DNA from: Oceanospirillaceae bacterium | GTDB taxonomy: Bacteria > Pseudomonadota > Gammaproteobacteria > Pseudomonadales > Balneatricaceae | NCBI GenBank assembly: GCA_024640955.1 | Contig: JAHEDZ010000031.1 | Span: forward strand, 1-32,637 | Length of the DNA: 32,637 bases | Direction of reading: 5' to 3' | In this document: positions 26,832 through 32,637 of the stretch, piece after piece | How positions within the stretch are numbered: position 1 is the stretch's first letter | Layout of the letters: every line of letters begins with the position of its first letter | Translations under genes and position numbers: made by a program | The notes under the pieces: generated by a model | Database searches by the model: none | Told to the model about the DNA's origin: nothing | Seen by the model: only the letters and a program-made list of their open reading frames with translations

Positions 26832-27410
26832 ATGAGCGTAGCCGCAGACACTAAAAAGCTTGTGGCTCGCCTCGTGCTCGGGACGGTTCTGATGTTCGGT
26901 TTCGGCTTCGCGATGGTACCTATCTACAACGTCTTCTGTGAGATCACTGGTCTCAACGGTAAGATTACGCGGACAGGTGAGTCAGAGCAGCCGCTAGTCG
27001 TTAATCAGGACCGAACCGTCAAGGTACGGTTCATCTCTGTGTTTAACGAAGAGATGCCCTGGGAGTTCGAGCCAATGCAGAAGGTCTATCAGGTTAATCC
27101 TGGTCAGATGCAACAGACTGCATTCGTAGCGACAAATCCGACGGCAAATAACATGGTAGCGCAGGCGATCCCGTCGGTTTCGCCTTCTGAGGCTGCACAG
27201 TACCTGCAAAAAGTGAACTGTTTCTGTTTTGACAGGCAGCCGCTGGATGCTGGCGCGACAGCTGAAATGCCAATGGTATTCTTCATCGATCCAGAGATTC
27301 CGGAGCACTTAGACTCTATTACGCTCTCATACACCCTGTTTGATATCACTGATCAGCAGCAGGTGGCTGAGGCGAAAAACGATAATAACGACAAGAGGTC
27401 AACCCTATGA
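26832..27410 (+). CDS. ctaG: Cytochrome c oxidase assembly protein CtaG/Cox11 (CuB chaperone)
   Basis: A 192-residue membrane-anchored copper chaperone that delivers Cu to the CuB site of CoxA. One membrane segment (about residues 12-32) leads to a periplasmic Ig-like domain with the copper-binding C-F-C-F motif (C130, C132) in KVNCFCFDRQPLDAG and a third cysteine, C36, near the membrane. MPMVFFIDPEIP is also typical. I use the ATG at 26832, directly after the coxA stop; a longer frame from 26766 is coxA sequence read in another frame. Its stop overlaps the coxC start. Confidence 0.95.
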   Translation: MSVAADTKKLVARLVLGTVLMFGFGFAMVPIYNVFCEITGLNGKITRTGESEQPLVVNQDRTVKVRFISVFNEEMPWEFEPMQKVYQVNPGQMQQTAFVATNPTANNMVAQAIPSVSPSEAAQYLQKVNCFCFDRQPLDAGATAEMPMVFFIDPEIPEHLDSITLSYTLFDITDQQQVAEAKNDNNDKRSTL

Positions 27411-28276
27411 GTGCAACTACGGAATATTACGTTCCCGCGCAGAGTCGCTTGCCGATTCTCGCATCTATCGCACTTTTCTTGATGGCATTCGGCGCTGGCG
27501 GAATGCTTAATGAGAGTTCCTACGGTGGTATCACACTGCTGGTCGGCGCACTAGCGATGATCGCAGTGGTCTACACTTGGTTTGGTAAAGTCATTGAAGA
27601 GAGTCACCAAGGTCTCTACTCAGCGCAGATGGATCGCTCCTTCCGCTGGGGTATGAGCTGGTTCATCTTCTCAGAAGTGATGTTCTTCGCTGCCTTCTTC
27701 GGCACGCTTTTCTACGTTCGTACATTCGCGGTGCCTTGGTTGGGCGGTGAAGGCGATAAAGGCGTCTCAAACATGCTGTGGGAAGGCTTCACAGCGCAGT
27801 GGCCGCTAATGGAAACTCCAGGGGATAAGTTCTCTGGTCCGGAAGGCATCATCAGTCCTTGGGCGCTCCCACTGGTAAACACTGTTCTGCTGGTAACGTC
27901 GAGCTTCACGTTGACCTTCGCTCACAAGGCGCTGGTACACGGTGGTACGCGCGAAAACGTTATCAAGTGGATGTGGGTAACTGTCGCTCTTGGTGTGGTA
28001 TTCCTGTTCTGTCAGGGCTACGAATACTACGAAGCGTACACACACTACGGCCTGACATTGCAGTCTGGTATCTACGGTGCAACCTTCTTCATGCTGACGG
28101 GTTTCCACGGTGCGCACGTGACGCTGGGTACCATCATGATGATCATCATCACTCTGCGTCTGATGAAAGGCCACTTTACTGCTGATAACCACTTCGGTTT
28201 CGAAGCTACAGCTTGGTACTGGCACTTCGTAGACGTGGTGTGGATCGGTCTGTTTATCTTCGTATACGTGTTCTAA
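27407..28276 (+). CDS. coxC: Cytochrome c oxidase subunit III
   Basis: A 289-residue membrane subunit that stabilises CoxA. It has seven likely membrane segments. Family features include GMSWFIFSEVMFFAAFFGTLFYVR, LTFAHKALVHGGTRENVIKWMW, GATFFMLTGFHGAHVTLGTI and a C-terminal ATAWYWHFVDVVWIGLF. The insertion WEGFTAQWPLMETPGDKFSGPEG between early helices is usual in proteobacterial versions. The ATG overlaps the ctaG stop by 4 bases and AAGAGG lies upstream. The last gene of the coxB-coxA-ctaG-coxC operon. Confidence 0.97.
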   Translation: MSATTEYYVPAQSRLPILASIALFLMAFGAGGMLNESSYGGITLLVGALAMIAVVYTWFGKVIEESHQGLYSAQMDRSFRWGMSWFIFSEVMFFAAFFGTLFYVRTFAVPWLGGEGDKGVSNMLWEGFTAQWPLMETPGDKFSGPEGIISPWALPLVNTVLLVTSSFTLTFAHKALVHGGTRENVIKWMWVTVALGVVFLFCQGYEYYEAYTHYGLTLQSGIYGATFFMLTGFHGAHVTLGTIMMIIITLRLMKGHFTADNHFGFEATAWYWHFVDVVWIGLFIFVYVF

Positions 28277-28285
28277 TCGGTGTAA

Positions 28286-28489
28286 TTACCAAGGAACATT
28301 AGAGGATAGCTGCCCCGTCGTGAACCCTACTACCAGTATCACCAGTAGCGCGATACTAAAGATGACTCGCCACATAAGGCGGTTAACGGTACTAGGATTT
28401 CCCGCGGGGCTTTTCATTAGAGAGTAAAGGCTCGAGAAGAGAGCGATCACAATCGCTGCGAAGAAAAGAACTACAATAGCGCGGTACAT
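28286..28489 (-). CDS. DUF2909 twin-transmembrane protein
   Basis: A 67-residue protein with two membrane helices (about 3-24 and 41-60) joined by a short loop, SLMKSPAGNPSTVNRLMW, which fits the DUF2909 family. Its presence on the opposite strand between coxC and surf1 is the same arrangement I recall in pseudomonads. Its start codon is 3 bases from the start of surf1 in head-to-head orientation, so each gene's promoter must lie inside the other's coding sequence. Function unknown; location suggests oxidase assembly or stability. Confidence 0.85.
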   Translation of the reverse strand: MYRAIVVLFFAAIVIALFSSLYSLMKSPAGNPSTVNRLMWRVIFSIALLVILVVGFTTGQLSSNVPW

Positions 28490-28492
28490 AAT

Positions 28493-29236
28493 GTGAACTC
28501 CGAAGTTAGTGAGCAGAGTAAACCTGACAAACGTTCAACTTTCAATCGCTTACAGTTGTTGTTTGGCCTGATCTTCCTTCCCGTGTTTATCTCGCTTGGT
28601 TTTTGGCAGCTCGATAGAGCTGACCTTAAAGAGATACGTCAAAAAGAGTATGATGCGGCACCGCGGCAGCTGTCCGAAGCGGCAGAGTCTGAGCTATTGC
28701 TGGCTGGGCGCATTTTACAGCCGGTGAAATCTGTCATTTCTCAAGCGGATCCCCGTTACTTCTTGTTGGATAATCGCACCTTCGAGGGTCGTGCAGGCTA
28801 TGAGGTGATCGTTCCCTTACAGGTCGGGCAAGGTTGGATGCTCGCTAATTTAGGTTGGACCCGAGCCGATCCCGATCGGCGTGTGTTGCCGATGTTAGAT
28901 CTGGGTAAAGCTGACCGATTTGAGATTGAGGGCGTGCTCTTGCTGCCCGAGAATCTCATTCAGCTATCGGAGACTTTGCCCGAGGGTGCCGACTGGCCTT
29001 TGCGAATTCAATCGATCGATCTTCAACTTTTTGGCAAGTTGCTTGAATTGCCGGTTGAGCCGATTCTCGTCAAAGTTTACTCTCAGATCGATGAAAAGAT
29101 AGTTCCTCACAAGGCGGCGCTCAACTCGATGCCGCCTGAACGCCATATTGGATACGCCGTCCAGTGGTTCGGATTAGCCATCGCTATGTTTATTTGGCTT
29201 GTAGTTTCGATGTTTATTTCAAGGAGAGAAAGTTGA
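28493..29236 (+). CDS. SURF1-family cytochrome oxidase assembly protein
   Basis: A 247-residue protein needed in relatives for insertion of heme a into CoxA. It has the SURF1 layout: an N-terminal membrane segment ending in GFWQLDRADLKEIRQKEYD, a periplasmic domain (YFLLDNRTFEGRAGYEVIVPLQ, MLANLGWTRADPDRRVLP) and a C-terminal segment HIGYAVQWFGLAIAMFIWLVV. The start is taken as GTG at 28493, for lack of a better codon before the first helix; no clear ribosome site is visible. It overlaps the next gene by 4 bases (TTGA). Confidence 0.93.
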   Translation: MNSEVSEQSKPDKRSTFNRLQLLFGLIFLPVFISLGFWQLDRADLKEIRQKEYDAAPRQLSEAAESELLLAGRILQPVKSVISQADPRYFLLDNRTFEGRAGYEVIVPLQVGQGWMLANLGWTRADPDRRVLPMLDLGKADRFEIEGVLLLPENLIQLSETLPEGADWPLRIQSIDLQLFGKLLELPVEPILVKVYSQIDEKIVPHKAALNSMPPERHIGYAVQWFGLAIAMFIWLVVSMFISRRES

Positions 29237-29682
29237 ATTCCAGAAAAGTCACCATGCTGTTGATTCTTGGTAGTTCAGTGCTGCCGATTATATTGGCGGT
29301 CGTGGTCTACTTTGGCGGCTTTGCCCCGCAAGGTTCGATTGCAAAAGGGGAGCTCCTTAATCCTGTTCTTACGGTAGAAGAGTGGGGCGGTGAGGCCGAG
29401 GTTTTTTCCGGCAGTTGGAGTATTTTGAAGACGCAAGCTGGGGCATGTGACGCAGCCTGTGATCAGAGTTTGGAACCCTTGCGCCGTGTACACGATGCCT
29501 TAGGTAAAGAGGCAGACCGTGTTCAGGTGGTTGGCTTGGGGTCGGATAAGACCTCACTGGAGCCTGGGATTTGGATAGTTGATCCGCTAGGTAATCTCGT
29601 TATGCGTTACTCGCTCGACGCCGAGCTCAAAAGTTTGTTAACAGATCTCAAAAAATTATTAAAAGTATCGAGGATTGGTTAA
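29233..29682 (+). CDS. Membrane-anchored CxxxC protein, possibly SCO/thioredoxin-like
   Basis: A 149-residue protein with one N-terminal membrane segment (about 6-27) and a periplasmic domain. The pair C72-x3-C76 in AGACDAACDQSLEPLRRVHDAL, a following helix, and IWIVDPLGNLVMRYSLDAE late in the domain match the order of elements in SCO copper chaperones (CxxxC, then a DPxG strand), though overall similarity is low. The SCO histidine is not evident. TTG at 29233 is chosen as start: AAGGAG at 29221-29226 is 6 bases upstream and the stop of surf1 overlaps. Position between surf1 and ctaA points to cytochrome oxidase assembly. Confidence 0.8.
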   Translation: MNSRKVTMLLILGSSVLPIILAVVVYFGGFAPQGSIAKGELLNPVLTVEEWGGEAEVFSGSWSILKTQAGACDAACDQSLEPLRRVHDALGKEADRVQVVGLGSDKTSLEPGIWIVDPLGNLVMRYSLDAELKSLLTDLKKLLKVSRIG

Positions 29683-30687
29683 ATGACAGCATCACGTGTA
29701 GTCAACGGTGCGATCATATTTGCCCTGGTAGTAATCCTACTTGGCGGATGGACGCGCCTTAATGATGCAGGACTAGGATGTCCGGATTGGCCGGGTTGTT
29801 TCGGCACCTTAGTCTTACCTGCGGATCAGGCTAAAGTAGAGGCCGTAGCGCCTCAGTTTGGTGTGCAAGAGGTTGATATGTTCAAAGGCTGGTTGGAGAT
29901 GATTCACCGCTACGCAGCATCTCTGCTGGGCCTTATTATAGTGTTTATCGCAGGTATCGCCTGGAAAAACCGTAAGGTTGAGGCTTACCCGGTGAAATTG
30001 AGCTATACCTTGCTGGCGTTGGTGATCGCTCAGGGTATCTTTGGCATGTGGACAGTCACAATGCTGCTGCTTCCAATAGTTGTCACCATACACCTTATGG
30101 GCGGTCTTACTACCCTGACATTGCTGGTATTGTTAAGACAAGCGCTGGGGCGTATGCGAGAGCCGGTTAAAACAAGTCCTCGTCCACTGGTAAAGCTGCT
30201 TTTCCTCGCACTGTTTGTTCAGCTGTTTCTTGGCGGCTGGACGAGTACAAACTATGCCGGGTGGGCTTGTAGTGATTGGGTCTACTGTCATCAGGATTAC
30301 GACACCCAATATGATTTTGCTGAGGCACTAAACCCCGTGATGGATGCTACGATCAATCATGAGGGCGGCTCGATGTCGATTGAGGCGCGCACGGCGGTGC
30401 AGGTAATTCACCGCCTCGGTGGACTCTTCCTTGCTCTAGCTGCTCTGGCTGTTATCTTTAAATACTGGGGCCAGACAAACGCTCGTCCAGCGCTAATGGC
30501 ACTGGCCGGCACGCTTGCGCTACAGATTTTGCTTGGATTTATGAATGTCATCTACATGGTGCCGTTGAATCTGGCTACAGCGCACCACGGTGTAGCAATA
30601 TTAGTGCTATTGTGTGCACTGAAAGTAAACGGAAAACTGAGAACTGAATCTAAAGAGGTCTACCATGGCAATGTCGCAACCGCATGA
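29683..30687 (+). CDS. ctaA: Heme A synthase (Cox15/CtaA)
   Basis: A 334-residue membrane enzyme that oxidises the C8 methyl of heme O to a formyl group, making heme A for CoxA. Eight membrane segments form two related halves. The conserved histidines sit in EMIHRYAASLLG (H75), TIHLMGGLTT, VIHRLGGLFLAL and ATAHHGVAIL. Each half carries a cysteine pair in an extracytoplasmic loop: CPDWPGC (C33, C39) and CSDWVYC. The ATG directly follows the previous stop, and the end overlaps ctaB by 23 bases. Confidence 0.96.
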   Translation: MTASRVVNGAIIFALVVILLGGWTRLNDAGLGCPDWPGCFGTLVLPADQAKVEAVAPQFGVQEVDMFKGWLEMIHRYAASLLGLIIVFIAGIAWKNRKVEAYPVKLSYTLLALVIAQGIFGMWTVTMLLLPIVVTIHLMGGLTTLTLLVLLRQALGRMREPVKTSPRPLVKLLFLALFVQLFLGGWTSTNYAGWACSDWVYCHQDYDTQYDFAEALNPVMDATINHEGGSMSIEARTAVQVIHRLGGLFLALAALAVIFKYWGQTNARPALMALAGTLALQILLGFMNVIYMVPLNLATAHHGVAILVLLCALKVNGKLRTESKEVYHGNVATA

Positions 30688-31570
30688 GTCATTGAATGCA
30701 CGCCCGACATGGAGAGACTTCGTCGGGCTCTGTAAGTTAAATGTTGTTGCCGTAATGGTGCTTACCCTGGTGGTTGGTGTCTGTTTGGCTGTGCCGGGGG
30801 TTCCGCCGCTGGATACGCTAATCATCGCCTCTCTGGGGGTAGGTCTAGCCTCGTCATCGGCTGCTGCGATCAACCATGTGTTGGACCGCAATATTGACCA
30901 CAAGATGGCCCGAACAGCAGGCCGGCCGTTTCCGCAGAGTCGAATGACGCCACAGGCTGCGCTCACTTTCGCTGCGGTAATTGGTGTGCTCGGCATCGGA
31001 ATGCTGGCAATCTGGGTCAACCTGCTGACTGCCTGGCTGACACTTTTTGCGCTAATCGGTTACGCAGTTATTTACACTGCTGTACTCAAGCGTGCTACTC
31101 CTCAGAATATTGTGATTGGTGGTGTGGCTGGCGCTGCTCCGCCGCTGCTGGGTTGGACTGCTGTCACTGACTCAGTGGGTGGGCAGGGTCTGCTACTAAT
31201 GCTGATTATCTTCGCTTGGACGCCGCCTCACTTCTGGGCGCTCTGTATTGCACGTAAAGATGACTACGCACGAGCAGGGATTCCAATGCTGCCAAACACA
31301 CATGGTTTGGCGTATACACGCCTGCAGATCTTCCTTTACACGCTGATTATGATTGTCGTTACTTTGCTGCCTTTCGTAACCGGCGGGAGTGGGTTGATCT
31401 ACCTTATAGGTGTAACGATTTTGAATGTACGCTTCCTGTACTGGGCTGCTAGACTGATGTTTATCAGGGATATGGCTGACTCCATGCGGATGTTCAAGTA
31501 CAGCATCTACTACATCATGGCGCTCTTTGTGGTGCTGCTTGTTGATCACTACTGGAGGATAATGGCCTAA
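30665..31570 (+). CDS. ctaB: Protoheme IX farnesyltransferase (heme O synthase)
   Basis: A 301-residue UbiA-family prenyltransferase, also named CyoE, that adds a farnesyl group to heme B to make heme O, the substrate of CtaA. The prenyl-diphosphate/Mg motif is N70-x3-D74-x3-D78 followed by KMARTAGRPFP. A second aspartate-containing region follows in WTPPHFWALCIARKDDYARAGIPMLP. About nine membrane segments are visible. The start ATG at 30665 lies within the end of ctaA and has GAGG 6 bases upstream. It closes the surf1-ctaA-ctaB operon; in pseudomonads a SCO gene usually comes next, and here it does not. Confidence 0.97.
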   Translation: MAMSQPHESLNARPTWRDFVGLCKLNVVAVMVLTLVVGVCLAVPGVPPLDTLIIASLGVGLASSSAAAINHVLDRNIDHKMARTAGRPFPQSRMTPQAALTFAAVIGVLGIGMLAIWVNLLTAWLTLFALIGYAVIYTAVLKRATPQNIVIGGVAGAAPPLLGWTAVTDSVGGQGLLLMLIIFAWTPPHFWALCIARKDDYARAGIPMLPNTHGLAYTRLQIFLYTLIMIVVTLLPFVTGGSGLIYLIGVTILNVRFLYWAARLMFIRDMADSMRMFKYSIYYIMALFVVLLVDHYWRIMA

Positions 31571-31634
31571 GGGCTAGAGAGCGAAGGCAAGGAAAGCTTC
31601 ATCAAACCGTAAAACAACAATAACAAACCAAAAG

Positions 31635-31663
31635 TCGACTAGAATTAAACTGAAGCTAGTCGA
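31635..31663 (+). promoter_or_regulatory. Inverted repeat just before the Yip1-family gene's ribosome site
   Basis: TCGACTAG at 31635-31642 and CTAGTCGA at 31656-31663 are perfect inverted 8-base arms with a 13-base gap. The right arm touches the ribosome site GGGGAG (31664-31669). It could be an operator or a leader hairpin affecting translation; no T run follows, so it is not a terminator. Confidence 0.4.
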
Positions 31664-31675
31664 GGGGAGAGAACA

Positions 31676-32278
31676 ATGTTCCTACAGCATCTAATGGGTG
31701 TGATATACAACCCACGTAAAGAGTGGCGGGCAATCGAAGGTGAGAATTACACGAGTAAGCGCATTTTCTTCTCGCAAATCGCGCTTTTAGCACTGATTCC
31801 ATGTATCTCGTTTTTTATCGGAACGACACAGATCGGTTGGAGTATATCCGGAGGGGAGTATGTGAAACTCTCAACGGATAGTGCACTGGCCGCCGCCGTT
31901 GGGTTCTATTTTGCCATCTGGATCGGTGTCGCATTCATCGCAGCCACTATCCATTGGATGGAGGGCACCTACGGTGGTAAGGCCGACCTTAACGCCTGTG
32001 TTGCGCTAACCACTTTTACCGCGGCTCCACTATTCCTTGCAGGACTCTCGGGTCTCTACCCTGTGCTATGGTTTAACGTAATCGTCGGACTCATAGCAGT
32101 CTGCTACTCCGTTTATCTGCTCTACTCAGGTGTGCCGGAGATCATGCATATTCCTGAAGATCGAGCTTTCTTCTTCTCAACGTCAATACTGACTGTGGGT
32201 CTTTGTGTCTTGGTCGGGGTGATTGCAACCTCAGTAATCGTATGGGTTGAAGTTGCACCACTAACCTACACTGGCTAA
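31676..32278 (+). CDS. Yip1-family integral membrane protein
   Basis: A 200-residue protein with about five membrane segments after an N-terminal amphipathic stretch, MFLQHLMGVIYNPRKEWRAIEGE, typical of bacterial Yip1-domain proteins (xxPxxxWxxI). Other pieces are MEGTYGGKADLNACVALTTFTAAP and YSVYLLYSGVPEIMHIPEDRAFFFS, which recur in the family. The bacterial role is unknown. The ATG has GGAG about 6 bases upstream. It is a single-gene unit bounded by a bidirectional terminator. Confidence 0.85.
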   Translation: MFLQHLMGVIYNPRKEWRAIEGENYTSKRIFFSQIALLALIPCISFFIGTTQIGWSISGGEYVKLSTDSALAAAVGFYFAIWIGVAFIAATIHWMEGTYGGKADLNACVALTTFTAAPLFLAGLSGLYPVLWFNVIVGLIAVCYSVYLLYSGVPEIMHIPEDRAFFFSTSILTVGLCVLVGVIATSVIVWVEVAPLTYTG

Positions 32279-32300
32279 ATTCAAAGCTTCACCTATACTA

Positions 32301-32339
32301 AAAACCCCGGTAGCGACAGACTGTCGCTACCGGGGTTTT
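32301..32339. terminator. Bidirectional rho-independent terminator
   Basis: AAAACCCCGGTAGCGACAG at 32301-32319 and its exact complement at 32321-32339 form a perfect palindrome around one base, so about 17 pairs with a short loop. T tracts flank it on both strands (TTTT on plus, and TTTTTAG on minus). It ends the Yip1 gene and insulates the promoters that follow. Confidence 0.92.
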
Positions 32340-32397
32340 CTTTTACTGAGCTGGCGACAGTCAGCCGCAACGCGTAAAAGAAAATCAGATGGGGGAG

Positions 32398-32425
32398 TTG
32401 ACAGTCCTCAGAAATCGCGTATTAT
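32398..32425 (+). promoter_or_regulatory. Strong sigma70 promoter, first of a tandem pair
   Basis: TTGACA at 32398-32403, 16 bases, then TATTAT at 32420-32425. The bases after the -10 (TCGCGCTCTC) form a GC-rich discriminator, typical of stringently controlled stable-RNA promoters. The transcript would start near 32433 and run through a hairpin-prone stretch (CGATTCGGGGGATAACCCG) with no coding frame. Confidence 0.7.
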
Positions 32426-32559
32426 TCGCGCTCTCGATTCGGGGGATAACCCGGTAGGTAATCGAGGAAAAAAGCCTAAGTGGTTGTTTTTTAATCAGTT
32501 TTGGCTATCGAGGTTCAATTGCAGGTTTTGAAATAAAGTAAAAATCCTGCAAAAAATGA

Positions 32560-32587
32560 TTGACTTCGAAACTGAGCGCGGTAATAT
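32560..32587 (+). promoter_or_regulatory. Strong sigma70 promoter, second of the pair; probable rRNA operon promoter
   Basis: TTGACT at 32560-32565, 16 bases, then TAATAT at 32582-32587, followed by the GC-rich discriminator ACGCGCC. A/T-rich bases from 32530 to 32558 could act as an UP element. The last 40 bases (GGGGAGACAGCGGCAACGCG...) have no gene and look like the beginning of an rRNA leader. The rRNA genes themselves would be beyond the window, so this assignment is by promoter style only. Confidence 0.65.
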
Positions 32588-32637
32588 ACGCGCCTCGCTT
32601 GGGGAGACAGCGGCAACGCGGTCTACCGAATACAAGC

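Overview
The window looks like a chromosomal segment of a marine-type gammaproteobacterium related to Oceanospirillales/Pseudomonadales. The evidence is gene content and order: an imuB-dnaE2 mutagenesis cassette, an ilvI-ilvH ... pssA-msrP-msrQ run, and a coxB-coxA-ctaG-coxC-DUF2909-surf1-hyp-ctaA-ctaB cluster laid out as in pseudomonads. The genus is not determined. Coding density is high, and no phage, insertion sequence, CRISPR array, tRNA or rRNA gene lies inside the window.

Layout. 1-3607: 3' end of imuB and a complete dnaE2 (SOS translesion synthesis). 3653-4615 (-): EamA-type exporter. 4616-5128: non-coding, holding what looks like the two ends of a sensor histidine kinase gene joined by a large internal deletion, then a sigma32-like promoter. 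5129-7705: clpB. 7706-7814: facing REP-like palindromes. 7815-8852 (-): pyrC. 8953-10472: an unrecognised lipoprotein overlapping rlmJ. 10513-10782 (-): a small unknown protein. 10783-11297: a long leader with a series of hairpins before ilvI-ilvH (acetohydroxyacid synthase), which ends in a strong terminator. 13884-19566: a compact nucleoside module (binding protein, double ATPase, two permeases, nucleoside hydrolase). 19572-19686 and 21668-21769: two large nested palindromes. Between and after them lie a dienelactone-hydrolase-family protein with a Tat-like leader, pssA, and msrP-msrQ plus a DUF2970 membrane protein.

23796-31570 is a complete aa3-type cytochrome c oxidase locus: CoxB with two C-terminal cytochrome c domains, CoxA, the CuB chaperone CtaG/Cox11, CoxC, a divergent DUF2909 protein, SURF1, a membrane-anchored CxxxC protein, heme A synthase and heme O synthase. 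A Yip1-family membrane protein and a bidirectional terminator follow. The last 240 bases contain two tandem strong promoters with GC-rich discriminators, most likely the promoter and leader region of an rRNA operon that begins beyond the window.

The segment is mostly housekeeping. The less ordinary items are the duplicated cytochrome domain of CoxB, the nucleoside module lying between ilvH and pssA where pseudomonads carry ilvC, the kinase remnant, the palindromes, and the structured leader before ilvI. I found no convincing evidence of a wholly new biological system.
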